From: Enterobacter ludwigii
GTDB taxonomy: Bacteria; Pseudomonadota; Gammaproteobacteria; Enterobacterales; Enterobacteriaceae
Direction of reading: 5' to 3'
Length of the DNA stretch: 64,000 nt
NCBI GenBank assembly: GCA_023023105.1
Contig: CP083824.1
Coordinates: 930,001-994,000 of the forward strand
Shown: piece after piece, positions 37,850 to 45,803 of the stretch
Layout: each line of letters begins with the position of its first letter
How positions within the stretch are numbered: the stretch's first letter is position 1
Made by a program: the position numbers and the translations under genes
The notes under the pieces: model-generated
What the model saw: the letters and a program-made list of their open reading frames with translations, nothing else
Databases searched by the model: none
Told to the model about the DNA's origin: nothing

Positions 37850-39829
37850 ATGGGTACCACGTCTCCTGCTATGAGTGATTTGTGGATTTCTATGCGTCCA
37901 TATCCCGGGCGTCTGAACCATGTCTTACGTGCTATGGTGGCTTGTACGATTGTGGTGATCATGTCGCAAAGCCTGCAGGTACCGCTGCTGGCTTTGTCAT
38001 TAATTACCGTTTTTTTTGTCACCCAGACGAACATTGTTGTGACCAGACTGACGGGGATATTGTTTATCGTCGGGTCCACTTTCTCTATTGTTCTGTCATT
38101 AATTGTTCTGAAAGTGACATGGAATACCCCATTTTTGCGGATCCTAATCTCCTTCACGCTTTTTTTTGTCAGTGCGTTTTTGATGCGGACGACAAAAATC
38201 GGCGTGGTATTTTTTGTGGTTGCTATTGTCGCAATATACACGCAAAGCCTTGTGGATATTTCACCTGATGCAGATACTCTGGTCAGAGGGATCCTTTGGG
38301 TATGGGTGGCCGTTAACTATCCCATTGCCGTGACATTAATTGTCAATTCTCTCCTGATGCCATTGGAGCCGGAGATTCAGCTAAAACGGACCATTGGGAA
38401 GCAATTGTCGGATATGGCTTCTCTACTTTCAGCTGATGCCGCGTTACTGCGAAGACAAAACACCTTAAGCCAGGCAGGACGCGATATTCAGACGCTGTAC
38501 CGGCTTTTGCGTTACAAAACGATGCGGGACAAACATGCTGCACAAAAAGGGGGGCATTATCTTACTGCGATCGCAATTGTTTCTGAACTGCGTACAGCAT
38601 CTTGCCATCTTCCCGCTAGCTTTGAAGGGGAGGATGTATTAAAGGATGCAGAAACACTCCGTAATGCAATAAAGCAGTTAGAATTAATGCTAATTAATGG
38701 GGAGCCTGACTGGCAAACGAAACCTCCGGTATTGCATTCCGCAGAACCAGCCTTTATCGCGATAGCGGACATTATCAGCTCTTATAACAAACAAGTGGCG
38801 GCAGCGGAAAATAAGGCAAATACCCAGGAACTATCGCCAGGTACACACGCGGGTGTTCTGGTAAAGGATGCCTTCAGCAACGAAAATTATGTGTTTTTTT
38901 CACTTAAAACACTGCTGAGTGCGGCAGTTTGTTATTTGTTCTATACCGCAACGGACTGGTCAGGTATTCATACCATTATGCTCAGTTGTCTCATTGTTGC
39001 GCAGCCGGGTCTGGGGAATACGCATCGGAAAATCATCCTTCGTCTGGTCGGTGCTGCAGTTGGCAGTGTGTTTGCGCTGGTGGCTATTGTCTATCTTACT
39101 CCACGGATCGATACGCTGTTTGGCCTGCTCTGTATTGTGCTTCCAGTCATCGCATTGTCTTCGTGGATCTCTGCTGGCCCGGAGAATATAAGTTATGCAG
39201 GGGTGCAAATCATGTTCACCTTCGCTCTTGCGACGCTTGAGACGTTTGGTCCGGTCACAGGGTTGACAGAAGTAAGGGACAGGATCGTCGGTATTATCCT
39301 GGGGATTATCGTTGCAGGTCTTATCCATACCCTGATAAGACCGGAACGAGAGGGCGGTGTAATGTTGCAGAATCTTGGTGCATTATTTGATGAAGCCCGG
39401 AACTGGCTTCACAGTGCAACTCGCCATAATGAAACACGTCAGAAGGTCGCGACCGGTCTCGTGGAATGTGAAGATATCGCGGCCAGAGTTGCCATTGAAC
39501 CCACCTGGTTTAGCGCTGAAGGATCGCATGATCAGTTGCATCAACACTCTCTGTCGATTTTGAACGCCATAAAAAATGTGCTTTTTTATATCGATCGCGT
39601 TTCGTTTGAAAAAGAACATCTGAAAAACCAGGAACCCGCCAATGAATTTATTTTGGGGATTCAGGGTAATATGGACAAGATTTCCAGTGTGTTAAATGGT
39701 AGGACTGTAAGCGATAGCGATGTTTATTATCCTGTTCCCGATAGCGTATTGCCGGACTCGTTCAGGGATGCCGCTAAGGGGTTAGAGGAGAGCCAGCGAC
39801 ACTTCTTTAACCTCACCTCAACGTTATAA
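37850..39829 (+). CDS. mdtO: FUSC-family efflux permease, MdtO-like
   Basis: A 659-aa inner-membrane protein of the fusaric-acid/aromatic-acid exporter family (E. coli MdtO is about 683 aa). Two blocks of five to six helices (about residues 20-165 and 345-480) alternate with cytoplasmic domains. The second block carries LSCLIVAQPGLGNTHRKIILRL. It follows the adaptor gene by 12 bases. In E. coli an outer-membrane factor, mdtP, comes next; no such gene is present here, so the pump would have to use a channel encoded elsewhere. Confidence 0.88.
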   Translation: MGTTSPAMSDLWISMRPYPGRLNHVLRAMVACTIVVIMSQSLQVPLLALSLITVFFVTQTNIVVTRLTGILFIVGSTFSIVLSLIVLKVTWNTPFLRILISFTLFFVSAFLMRTTKIGVVFFVVAIVAIYTQSLVDISPDADTLVRGILWVWVAVNYPIAVTLIVNSLLMPLEPEIQLKRTIGKQLSDMASLLSADAALLRRQNTLSQAGRDIQTLYRLLRYKTMRDKHAAQKGGHYLTAIAIVSELRTASCHLPASFEGEDVLKDAETLRNAIKQLELMLINGEPDWQTKPPVLHSAEPAFIAIADIISSYNKQVAAAENKANTQELSPGTHAGVLVKDAFSNENYVFFSLKTLLSAAVCYLFYTATDWSGIHTIMLSCLIVAQPGLGNTHRKIILRLVGAAVGSVFALVAIVYLTPRIDTLFGLLCIVLPVIALSSWISAGPENISYAGVQIMFTFALATLETFGPVTGLTEVRDRIVGIILGIIVAGLIHTLIRPEREGGVMLQNLGALFDEARNWLHSATRHNETRQKVATGLVECEDIAARVAIEPTWFSAEGSHDQLHQHSLSILNAIKNVLFYIDRVSFEKEHLKNQEPANEFILGIQGNMDKISSVLNGRTVSDSDVYYPVPDSVLPDSFRDAAKGLEESQRHFFNLTSTL

Positions 39830-40122
39830 TTTGTCTTGTACTTAAGCCTATGGTAGAGCATAACTCGATGTTCTTGTTTTTTTGTAATTTTGTTAAAAAA
39901 ATAAAGGTTATTTTCAAATTTATTTGGAGTGTTGGAGTATTGTGTTTTTGAGTTATTTGATCATGGGGTTGTGACTATGAAATATAGTGGAAGCATGAAG
40001 TAACGCCGTGAAATTAAAATAAGTGAGGGAACTCTCACTTATAAAAAAATACTACTCCAACTCTTGATTAAACATCTCTAATGTTAAAAATTAGTTAAAG
40101 ACAATAACCGGGGGGCAATGCG
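39830..40122. other. AT-rich spacer between mdtO-like and ligase genes
   Basis: 293 bp without a gene. The sequence is strongly AT-rich and has no convincing terminator. A promoter for the ligase operon is probably here. ACCGGGGGGC (40107-40116) sits before the GTG start and serves poorly as a ribosome-binding site. Confidence 0.4.
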
Positions 40123-41703
40123 GTGAATCAGAACCAGACTAAAGAACATCATACTTTGACCGAAATGTTTGAATCATCTTGCATAACTTATGAGTGCTAT
40201 CCTGCCATTATATGCAACGATGCGATAGTCAGTTATGCAAAAATGGGCGAGCTCAGCAGAAATATTGCTGCATGGTTACAAAATGAAGCTTTTTTTACGC
40301 GTGGTGATTGTATCGCTATCATGCTTCCAAATTCATTACAGTATGCAATTTCAGTCATGGGGGTGTTACGGTCAGGGATGGTCGTTGTTAACATAAACCC
40401 AAATTCGACACGCTATGAAATTGAAAAATATATGATGGACTGTCGTCCTAAGGCCATCATTACGTTACCAGAACTGAAAGAAAAATGTCCGGAAGGTGAT
40501 AATCTTTATATTATTGAAGCTGGTATGGATGATTTTCCGGACACGCCTGATGAATGTCTATCTGACTCATATGAAAAGGGAAATATCACCACTCTCGAAA
40601 AAATCATATTTTTGGGACAGTGTTTTTCATTTACCGCTCCCGAGGTAAAACAGAATACCCTGGCCTTTCTTCAGTATACCGGTGGCACGAGTGGAATTCC
40701 AAAGGCGGCAATGTTGACTCATGGCAATATCGCGGCAAACCTCAATCAATTACATCGTGTTTGCGGTGAATATCTGACAAAGGGTAAAGAGCGAATTGTA
40801 ACTGCATTGCCCTTATATCATATCTTTTCACTAACGGTGAATTTTCTTTATTTCTTTTCGATTGGTGCAGTGAATATTTTTATCAGCAATGCCAGAAAAA
40901 TTGATGACGTCATCAGTGCTATGATGAAGTATAAATTTACGGCCATTACAGGGGTTAACACGCTTTATAACGCATTGTTGAACCACCCTAAATTTGCAGA
41001 ACTGGATTTCTCAGCAGTTAATTTTTGCGTTAGCGGTGGTACGGAGCTGGTTCGCCCTGTGGCTGAGAAATGGTTCGGCATTACAGGAAAACCGATTCTT
41101 GCTGGTTATGGCATGACGGAGTGTTCTCCTCTGGTTTCCGTTCAGTCTTTTGCAACCACGCAATGCCTGAGTAACGTGGGTTGTGCCGTCGCAGAGACGC
41201 AGATAAAACTGGTTGATGCCGATGGGAATACTGTTTCACCCGGTGAAAAAGGTGAAGTCGCAGTCAAAGGGCCTCAGGTTATGTCCGGGTACTGGAAAAG
41301 AGATGAAGAAACTCATGAAGCCTTAAGGGATGGATGGTATTTCACAGGCGATCTCGCCGTGCAGGATCGGCAAGGCGTCATTACTATTCAGGGCAGAAAG
41401 AAAGATATCATTATAGTTTCCGGGTTTAATGTTTACCCTGCTGAAATTGAAGCTGTGGTTCTGCAACATCCATTAGTCAAAGAGGCGGTGGCAATAGGCG
41501 TGCAGGATGATGTTACTGGCGAGGCGATAAAACTATTTATCGTACCATCAGATATAACGCCAATGGAAAGTGATATTCGGGAATACTGCCGGAAATTCTT
41601 GACATCATATAAAGTACCTAAACATATTGAATATATTGATGCATTACCTAAATCTGGTGTGGGTAAGGTTCTCAGATATAAACTTAAAGGTATTTCTGAA
41701 TGA
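40123..41703 (+). CDS. FadD-like long-chain acyl-CoA ligase (AMP-forming)
   Basis: A 526-aa ANL-superfamily enzyme that would adenylate a carboxylic acid and transfer it to CoA. The AMP-binding P-loop reads QYTGGTSGIPKAAMLTHGN. The A5 motif is GYGMTECSPL, the A7 region is WYFTGDLA, the linker is GRKKDIIIVSGFNVYP, and a C-terminal Lys lies in PKSGVGKVLRYKL. The middle (LPLYHIFSLTVNFLYFF, FTAITGVNTLYNALLNHP) is very close in pattern to FadD, so a medium- or long-chain fatty acid or a bulky aromatic acid is the likely substrate. Translation starts at GTG. Base composition is poorer in GC than core genes. It overlaps the MarR gene by four bases. Confidence 0.85.
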   Translation: MNQNQTKEHHTLTEMFESSCITYECYPAIICNDAIVSYAKMGELSRNIAAWLQNEAFFTRGDCIAIMLPNSLQYAISVMGVLRSGMVVVNINPNSTRYEIEKYMMDCRPKAIITLPELKEKCPEGDNLYIIEAGMDDFPDTPDECLSDSYEKGNITTLEKIIFLGQCFSFTAPEVKQNTLAFLQYTGGTSGIPKAAMLTHGNIAANLNQLHRVCGEYLTKGKERIVTALPLYHIFSLTVNFLYFFSIGAVNIFISNARKIDDVISAMMKYKFTAITGVNTLYNALLNHPKFAELDFSAVNFCVSGGTELVRPVAEKWFGITGKPILAGYGMTECSPLVSVQSFATTQCLSNVGCAVAETQIKLVDADGNTVSPGEKGEVAVKGPQVMSGYWKRDEETHEALRDGWYFTGDLAVQDRQGVITIQGRKKDIIIVSGFNVYPAEIEAVVLQHPLVKEAVAIGVQDDVTGEAIKLFIVPSDITPMESDIREYCRKFLTSYKVPKHIEYIDALPKSGVGKVLRYKLKGISE

Positions 41704-42152
41704 GCGAAAAGCCGCTATCGAACGATCTTATTCGTGTGATTGAAAAACTTAATGTCCTTTATCACGAGATGAGGAATGAAGTTAATAAAACTTTATTGCC
41801 AATGGCGTTAAGCTTATCAAAATTGCGTGTGTTGAAGGTTATACAAGATACGCCACAATGCTATGCTTCAAGCATCATGGATTGTCTGAACTTCACCTCC
41901 CGAAGTGTCACGGAAGCTCTGGATTTTCTCTTATTAGCCGGATTCATTACACGTGAAAAAGAATCTGGTAATCGTAAAGTGAAAATTGTCCGGCTCACCA
42001 CGGCGGGAGAAATTATCCTTGCCAAAGCTATGAGCGAGCGGGACAGGAAACTGAATGAATTACTGTCTTGCATGAATAATAGTGATTTGGAAATGTTCCA
42101 GGACGTTATTAACAGAATGTTTATTTCGTACAAGAGCATGAAAGGCTTGTAA
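41700..42152 (+). CDS. MarR-family transcriptional regulator
   Basis: A 150-aa winged-helix regulator. Residues about 35-100 carry the MarR DNA-binding fold (LSKLRVLKVIQDTPQCYASS, then TSRSVTEALDFLLLAGFITR, EKESGNRKVKIVRLTTAG). The ATG overlaps the ligase stop (ATGA), so it is co-translated with the enzyme. MarR proteins commonly sense aromatic acids or acyl/aroyl-CoA thioesters. Here the product of the ligase is an attractive ligand, but that is inference. Confidence 0.87.
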   Translation: MSEKPLSNDLIRVIEKLNVLYHEMRNEVNKTLLPMALSLSKLRVLKVIQDTPQCYASSIMDCLNFTSRSVTEALDFLLLAGFITREKESGNRKVKIVRLTTAGEIILAKAMSERDRKLNELLSCMNNSDLEMFQDVINRMFISYKSMKGL

Positions 42153-42174
42153 TGGGGTTATTGAGGTAAGCAAC

Positions 42175-42711
42175 ATGATTGTTGAAGGTCTGCATAAACT
42201 GAGTATTTTTATGATGTGTGATCTTTTTGACCATTTTGATTTACGAAATGGCTACGACACAGAGCTTATACGTACTGCTATTTCGACAAACCATTTATGG
42301 GCGCTGGAAGTGGCGTATCCCGGTCTTCTGAATGAGTTTGAAGTTCCGGAAGAAACTGTTTTTATTAATGAAATAGCTTGCCTATTTAAGAAACTGCAGA
42401 GAACCTATCACATGTTTTCGGATAGTGAAAAGGATAAGCTTTTTACTGCTATTCCAAATTTTTCGCTTACGCACGACCTCACATTTCAGGGTTTTGATTC
42501 GATCAGCGAACGTAATATGTTAGATGTGTCAAAAATATTGAAGTTACTGGGTTATCATTCGGACATGGATCTCACTAAAGAAACATACAGCGCCACGACT
42601 CAGAGATACACCCGGATGCTTGACCTTGCCATTCCTCCTGACCAGGAGAATGATCCTTCTGGTGTGTTTTCTCTGGATGTTTTCTGTAAAATCATTCTTG
42701 CGGGACGTTAA
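42175..42711 (+). CDS. YfbU-family protein
   Basis: A 178-aa protein whose C-terminal two thirds follow the YfbU pattern: TFQGFDSISERNMLDVSKIL, then TTQRYTRMLDLA and FSLDVFCKIILAG, compared with [20 protein letters not shown] and the WEKYQRMLNVW segment in E. coli YfbU. YfbU has no settled biochemical role; the fold is helical and it has been tied to stress and cell death in some reports. It starts 22 bases after the MarR gene with GAGG upstream, and is the last gene of the operon. Confidence 0.65.
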   Translation: MIVEGLHKLSIFMMCDLFDHFDLRNGYDTELIRTAISTNHLWALEVAYPGLLNEFEVPEETVFINEIACLFKKLQRTYHMFSDSEKDKLFTAIPNFSLTHDLTFQGFDSISERNMLDVSKILKLLGYHSDMDLTKETYSATTQRYTRMLDLAIPPDQENDPSGVFSLDVFCKIILAGR

Positions 42712-42834
42712 TCTGTTAATTTTTTCTTATCATGACGACTATGTAATAATGGATTCTTAATCGACTCGATGAAGGACTCATCGAGTCGAATTAAAAACAA
42801 AGTGAGAACACTGAGTCGGGCTTAGTAGCGGGTA

Positions 42835-43503
42835 TTACTGTTTTAGCAAGCGTGGAAGCTGATTATTCAGTTCAAGCAGGCAACTATTCATATATTTTTC
42901 AGTTTCGCTGACAACTTTCTTATAATTGTTTGCATTCCAGTCGCTCAATGGGGCCTCGACAGGTGTTGGGGTACATTCTGCTACTGTAAATGCAGAGAAC
43001 ATATTCCCGCTTTCCGGGCGTTTATAAAACAGAACTTTATATTTTAGCTGATAAAGCGGCGTTGCAGCATTCGCATCTTTATAGATTAATGCCCAGGTCG
43101 CCTTACCAATATACAGAGGTTGTTTATAGAGGTGGCCATTCCCTTTTTCATTCATCCACTGAGTAATATTTTGTTTGGCTTTTGGAATAAACCAGTTGTT
43201 TGTTGGGTTCTCCAGGGTTTCGACTGTTGTTCCTTTATAGTTCTCTTTATCAAAATCACTACTGTTGATACTTCCGAGTAATGCACCGACCACCGCGATC
43301 CCCATACCGGCCGCTGCATGAGTCGGAGTCACTTCGCGTAAGTGACTATCGGCCACTCGATTGTTATTCAGCTCTGGAATGGCGGACACGCTGTAAATTT
43401 CAATTGAGCTACCATTTGCTGCCTTTACGGTGTCTGGTTTTACCGAACCTGCGCAGCCAGCAAGAATTAAAGATGTGGATATTGCTAAAAGACGTACTTT
43501 CAT
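42835..43503 (-). CDS. hypothetical lipoprotein
   Basis: A 222-aa predicted lipoprotein with signal peptide and lipobox LAGC (Cys at residue 17). After Ser-Val-Lys there is a Gly-rich hydrophobic patch (AAGMGIAVVGALLGSI, residues about 63-78). The C-terminal domain contains two Cys (VAECTP, MNSCLLE) that could form a disulfide. A GGAGAT ribosome-binding site precedes the ATG. No family is recognised and it stands alone. Confidence 0.7.
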   Translation of the reverse strand: MKVRLLAISTSLILAGCAGSVKPDTVKAANGSSIEIYSVSAIPELNNNRVADSHLREVTPTHAAAGMGIAVVGALLGSINSSDFDKENYKGTTVETLENPTNNWFIPKAKQNITQWMNEKGNGHLYKQPLYIGKATWALIYKDANAATPLYQLKYKVLFYKRPESGNMFSAFTVAECTPTPVEAPLSDWNANNYKKVVSETEKYMNSCLLELNNQLPRLLKQ

Positions 43504-43790
43504 TTTATCTCCATATAATAATTTAACTTAAGTTGCTGTGTCGATTATCTGTGCCAGATATATCAGCTGAATTAACAAAAGGCTCTTTTCAACCAGGTAA
43601 GGTGTGCTGACGTATTTTCATATTGAGTATCGACTTGCCCATTAACTTCTTGAGCCATGTAGTCATATTTCTTTGACGGGCATCAAATTTGCTGGTGATA
43701 TTAGTAACCACCGCTGTGTCTCAGCAATCCGCCCTGGTACTACCAGTAGAAAGCCTTTGGCAAGAGAAGCCAACGGTTGCGGGCTAACGA
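43504..43790. other. gene-free stretch
   Basis: No convincing gene or structure. It includes the promoter region of the minus-strand lipoprotein. Base composition changes toward the GC-richer remnant that follows. Confidence 0.4.
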
Positions 43791-43877
43791 TTACCCCGTC
43801 TCCAGCATCGTGAAGCTCACAATCCTCGCTTTTCCCAGCTCTTTTGCCTGGTACAGGGCCACATCCGCCGCGCGCAG
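43791..43877 (-). pseudogene. 3' scrap of a diguanylate cyclase gene
   Basis: On the minus strand 28 codons and a stop read LRAADVALYQAKELGKARIV, then SFTMLETG. The same end of the complete cyclase at 48645-50429 reads LRAADVALYRAKELGRSRIV, then SFGMLEAG. Homology ends abruptly at the upstream side. It is a fragment of a related GGDEF gene and marks a rearrangement point. Confidence 0.85.
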
Positions 43878-43950
43878 TATATTACAGGCTGTTAGCACGC
43901 TACTAAGCTGATCTTCACCTGTGCTCTTCTGCCCGTTATTATCCAGGCTA

Positions 43951-44100
43951 ACTACGGGGTTGTCGGAGACGGTGATTCGTCAGCCGCTTGATGAGGCCAT
44001 TGCTCAGGGGGATCTGACCGAGAGTGAGACGCACTGGCAGATCACCCAGCACGGAAAACTGTTTTTAAACTCGCTGCCTGAACTGTTTCTCACCGAATAA
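43951..44100 (+). pseudogene. hemW: 3' fragment of hemW
   Basis: Forty-nine codons (TTGLSETVIRQPLDEAIAQG, then DLTESETHWQITQHGKLFLN, SLPELFLTE) plus a stop match the C terminus of HemW (YTGLCEDVIRPQLDEAIAQG and onward in E. coli), the heme chaperone related to coproporphyrinogen dehydrogenase. The rest of the gene is missing. In E. coli hemW is followed, after yggM, by ansB in the same relative orientation seen here. The fragment and ansB therefore appear to have moved together. Confidence 0.85.
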
Positions 44101-44141
44101 GATCCTAAGTGCATTTACCGGATAAAGCCATCCGGCAAACT

Positions 44142-44193
44142 GCCTGATGGCGCTGCGCTTATCACTTTGACTTTCAAGTCTGATAAGCGCAGC
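44142..44193. repeat. REP-like palindrome downstream of ansB
   Basis: GCCTGATGGC begins a REP-like sequence. A 13-bp inverted repeat pairs GCTGCGCTTATCA (44152-44164) with TGATAAGCGCAGC (44181-44193), and a nested GACTT/AAGTC lies in the loop. It abuts the ansB stop and may protect or end that transcript. Confidence 0.7.
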
Positions 44194-44205
44194 CGCCTTC
44201 AGCGA

Positions 44206-45252
44206 TTAAAACTGATTAAACATCGTCTGGATCTGTTTCGGATCTTTAGTCTGCGTCAGCGCCAGTTGCAGCAGTACGCGTGCCTTCTGTGGGTTCAGGG
44301 AACCAGAGGCAACGAAACCGTATTTCGCATCATCGATTTCAGCATCCTGCGTGGTTGAACCCGTCGGTACGCGGGAAGAACGCACCACAACAGTCCCTTT
44401 ATGCGCTGCGGTTGCCAGCGTATCGAAGACTGTTTTGTACAGGTTGCCGTTACCCACACCCGCGCTCACAATCCCATCATAACCGGCATCCACCAGCGCT
44501 TTTGCCGGCAGATCTGAAGCATTCGCGTAGTTATAGACGATACCGACCTTCGGCAGCTCATTCAGCTTAGAAACGTCGAACGGCGTGGAGGTGGTATGCT
44601 TACGCGCAGGCGTTCGCTGGTAGTCGATTTTACCGTTATGAATGTACCCCAGCGGTCCGTAGTTTACGGATTTGAAGGTCGCCACATCGGTGGTGTTGGT
44701 TTTGGTCACGTCGCGCCCGTCAAGCACGGTGTCATTCATCACCACCAGCACGCCACGGCTGGCAGAGGCTTTATCCGCCGCGGTCACCACCGCGTTATAG
44801 AGGTTGAACGGACCGTCTGCGCTCATCCCGGTAGACGGACGCATTGCGCCAACCAGCACCACTGGCTTATTGCACTTCACGGTTAGATCGAGGAAGTAAG
44901 CGGTCTCTTCCATGGTGTCTGTACCGTGGGTAATCACGAAGCCGTCGGTGCTGTCACACTCGTTATTGATCTTTTTCGCCAGGGTTAACCAGACGTCGTC
45001 GTTCATATCCTGCGAACCGATATTGACGACCTGCTCACCCTTAACGTTAGCGATATCCTTAAGTTGAGGAACGGCTTTGACCAGATTCTCTACGCCAACT
45101 TTGCCCGCCGTATAGTTAGATTTAGTTGCGGAGTCACCGCCACCGGCAATCGTCCCGCCGGTCGCTAAAATGGTGATGTTCGGTAAGGCGAGCGCTGCAC
45201 CGCTGAAACCCATAACCAGTGCTGCCAGTGCCGTTTTCCTGAAAAACTCCAT
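44206..45252 (-). CDS. ansB: periplasmic L-asparaginase II
   Basis: A 348-aa type II asparaginase with a 22-residue signal peptide (ending AALALP). The first active-site threonine lies in ILATGGTIAGGGDS and the second in VITHGTDTMEETAYFL. The enzyme hydrolyses L-asparagine to aspartate and ammonia in the periplasm and is expressed under anaerobiosis in E. coli. Its place here, far from the usual mutY/hemW region and beside a hemW scrap, is unusual. The coding sequence is intact. Confidence 0.95.
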   Translation of the reverse strand: MEFFRKTALAALVMGFSGAALALPNITILATGGTIAGGGDSATKSNYTAGKVGVENLVKAVPQLKDIANVKGEQVVNIGSQDMNDDVWLTLAKKINNECDSTDGFVITHGTDTMEETAYFLDLTVKCNKPVVLVGAMRPSTGMSADGPFNLYNAVVTAADKASASRGVLVVMNDTVLDGRDVTKTNTTDVATFKSVNYGPLGYIHNGKIDYQRTPARKHTTSTPFDVSKLNELPKVGIVYNYANASDLPAKALVDAGYDGIVSAGVGNGNLYKTVFDTLATAAHKGTVVVRSSRVPTGSTTQDAEIDDAKYGFVASGSLNPQKARVLLQLALTQTKDPKQIQTMFNQF

Positions 45253-45803
45253 GTTATTTCTCCAGTTACGTGAATTTATCGTATTATCCCAACCTCATAG
45301 TTGAATAATGTGATTTCATCCAGTTAACCAGACAAATGTATTTTTTAGATTGTTAAATTTAGAGGTGGATGTCGCTTCCACCCGAACCACCAGCAAAATC
45401 GCCGTTGCTACGTTTCTGAAAAACCTGCCACAACCACTCTGAAAGGGTTTCCATCTTCCCAGCAGCACTTTCAGCAATACCCGTTTATTCCTCAACTCAT
45501 CAATCAATACGACGTTCATCAAACCAGGCCACACTGAATTTGGCCACCTGAGCAGAGGTGATGGACTAACTCCGCATCGGTATTACCCATTTTAGTAGCT
45601 GATGGCACTCTCCTGCTGTGAGATAATGCGTACGCAAACGGTTTCGTACCGTTTTCGACACATATATCTTGATGGAATTGATGCCTGGTTTTTTCATTCT
45701 GGACGCCACCGTTCCCTGACGAGGCGTCTTTTTTTCCGTTACTAAAGCGTTAACGGATAATGAAAAAGTGCTGTGTAAAGCAGGAGAAAATGCTAAATGT
45801 GAT
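45253..45803. other. ansB promoter region and unassigned sequence
   Basis: About 550 bp with no convincing gene. A 72-codon minus-strand frame (45316-45534) has no recognisable domain and no good ribosome-binding site. A terminator-like hairpin on the plus strand (45702-45735) follows no visible gene. Parts may be remnants of a deleted gene or insertion sequence. Confidence 0.4.
45702..45735 (+). terminator. orphan terminator-like hairpin
   Basis: GACGCC (45702-45707) and GGCGTC (45723-45728) with a 15-nt loop are followed by seven T. No plus-strand gene precedes it, so it likely belongs to a lost gene. Confidence 0.55.

Noticed and set aside
29083..44205. A distal direct repeat of the thrW 3' end marking the right border of the island
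   Set aside because: I read through the region for the tRNA 3' sequence and saw no convincing second copy; it may have been lost by later deletions.
45316..45534. 72-codon minus-strand frame upstream of ansB as a gene
   Set aside because: No good ribosome-binding site or recognisable domain; left as unassigned sequence, possibly a relic of a mobile element.
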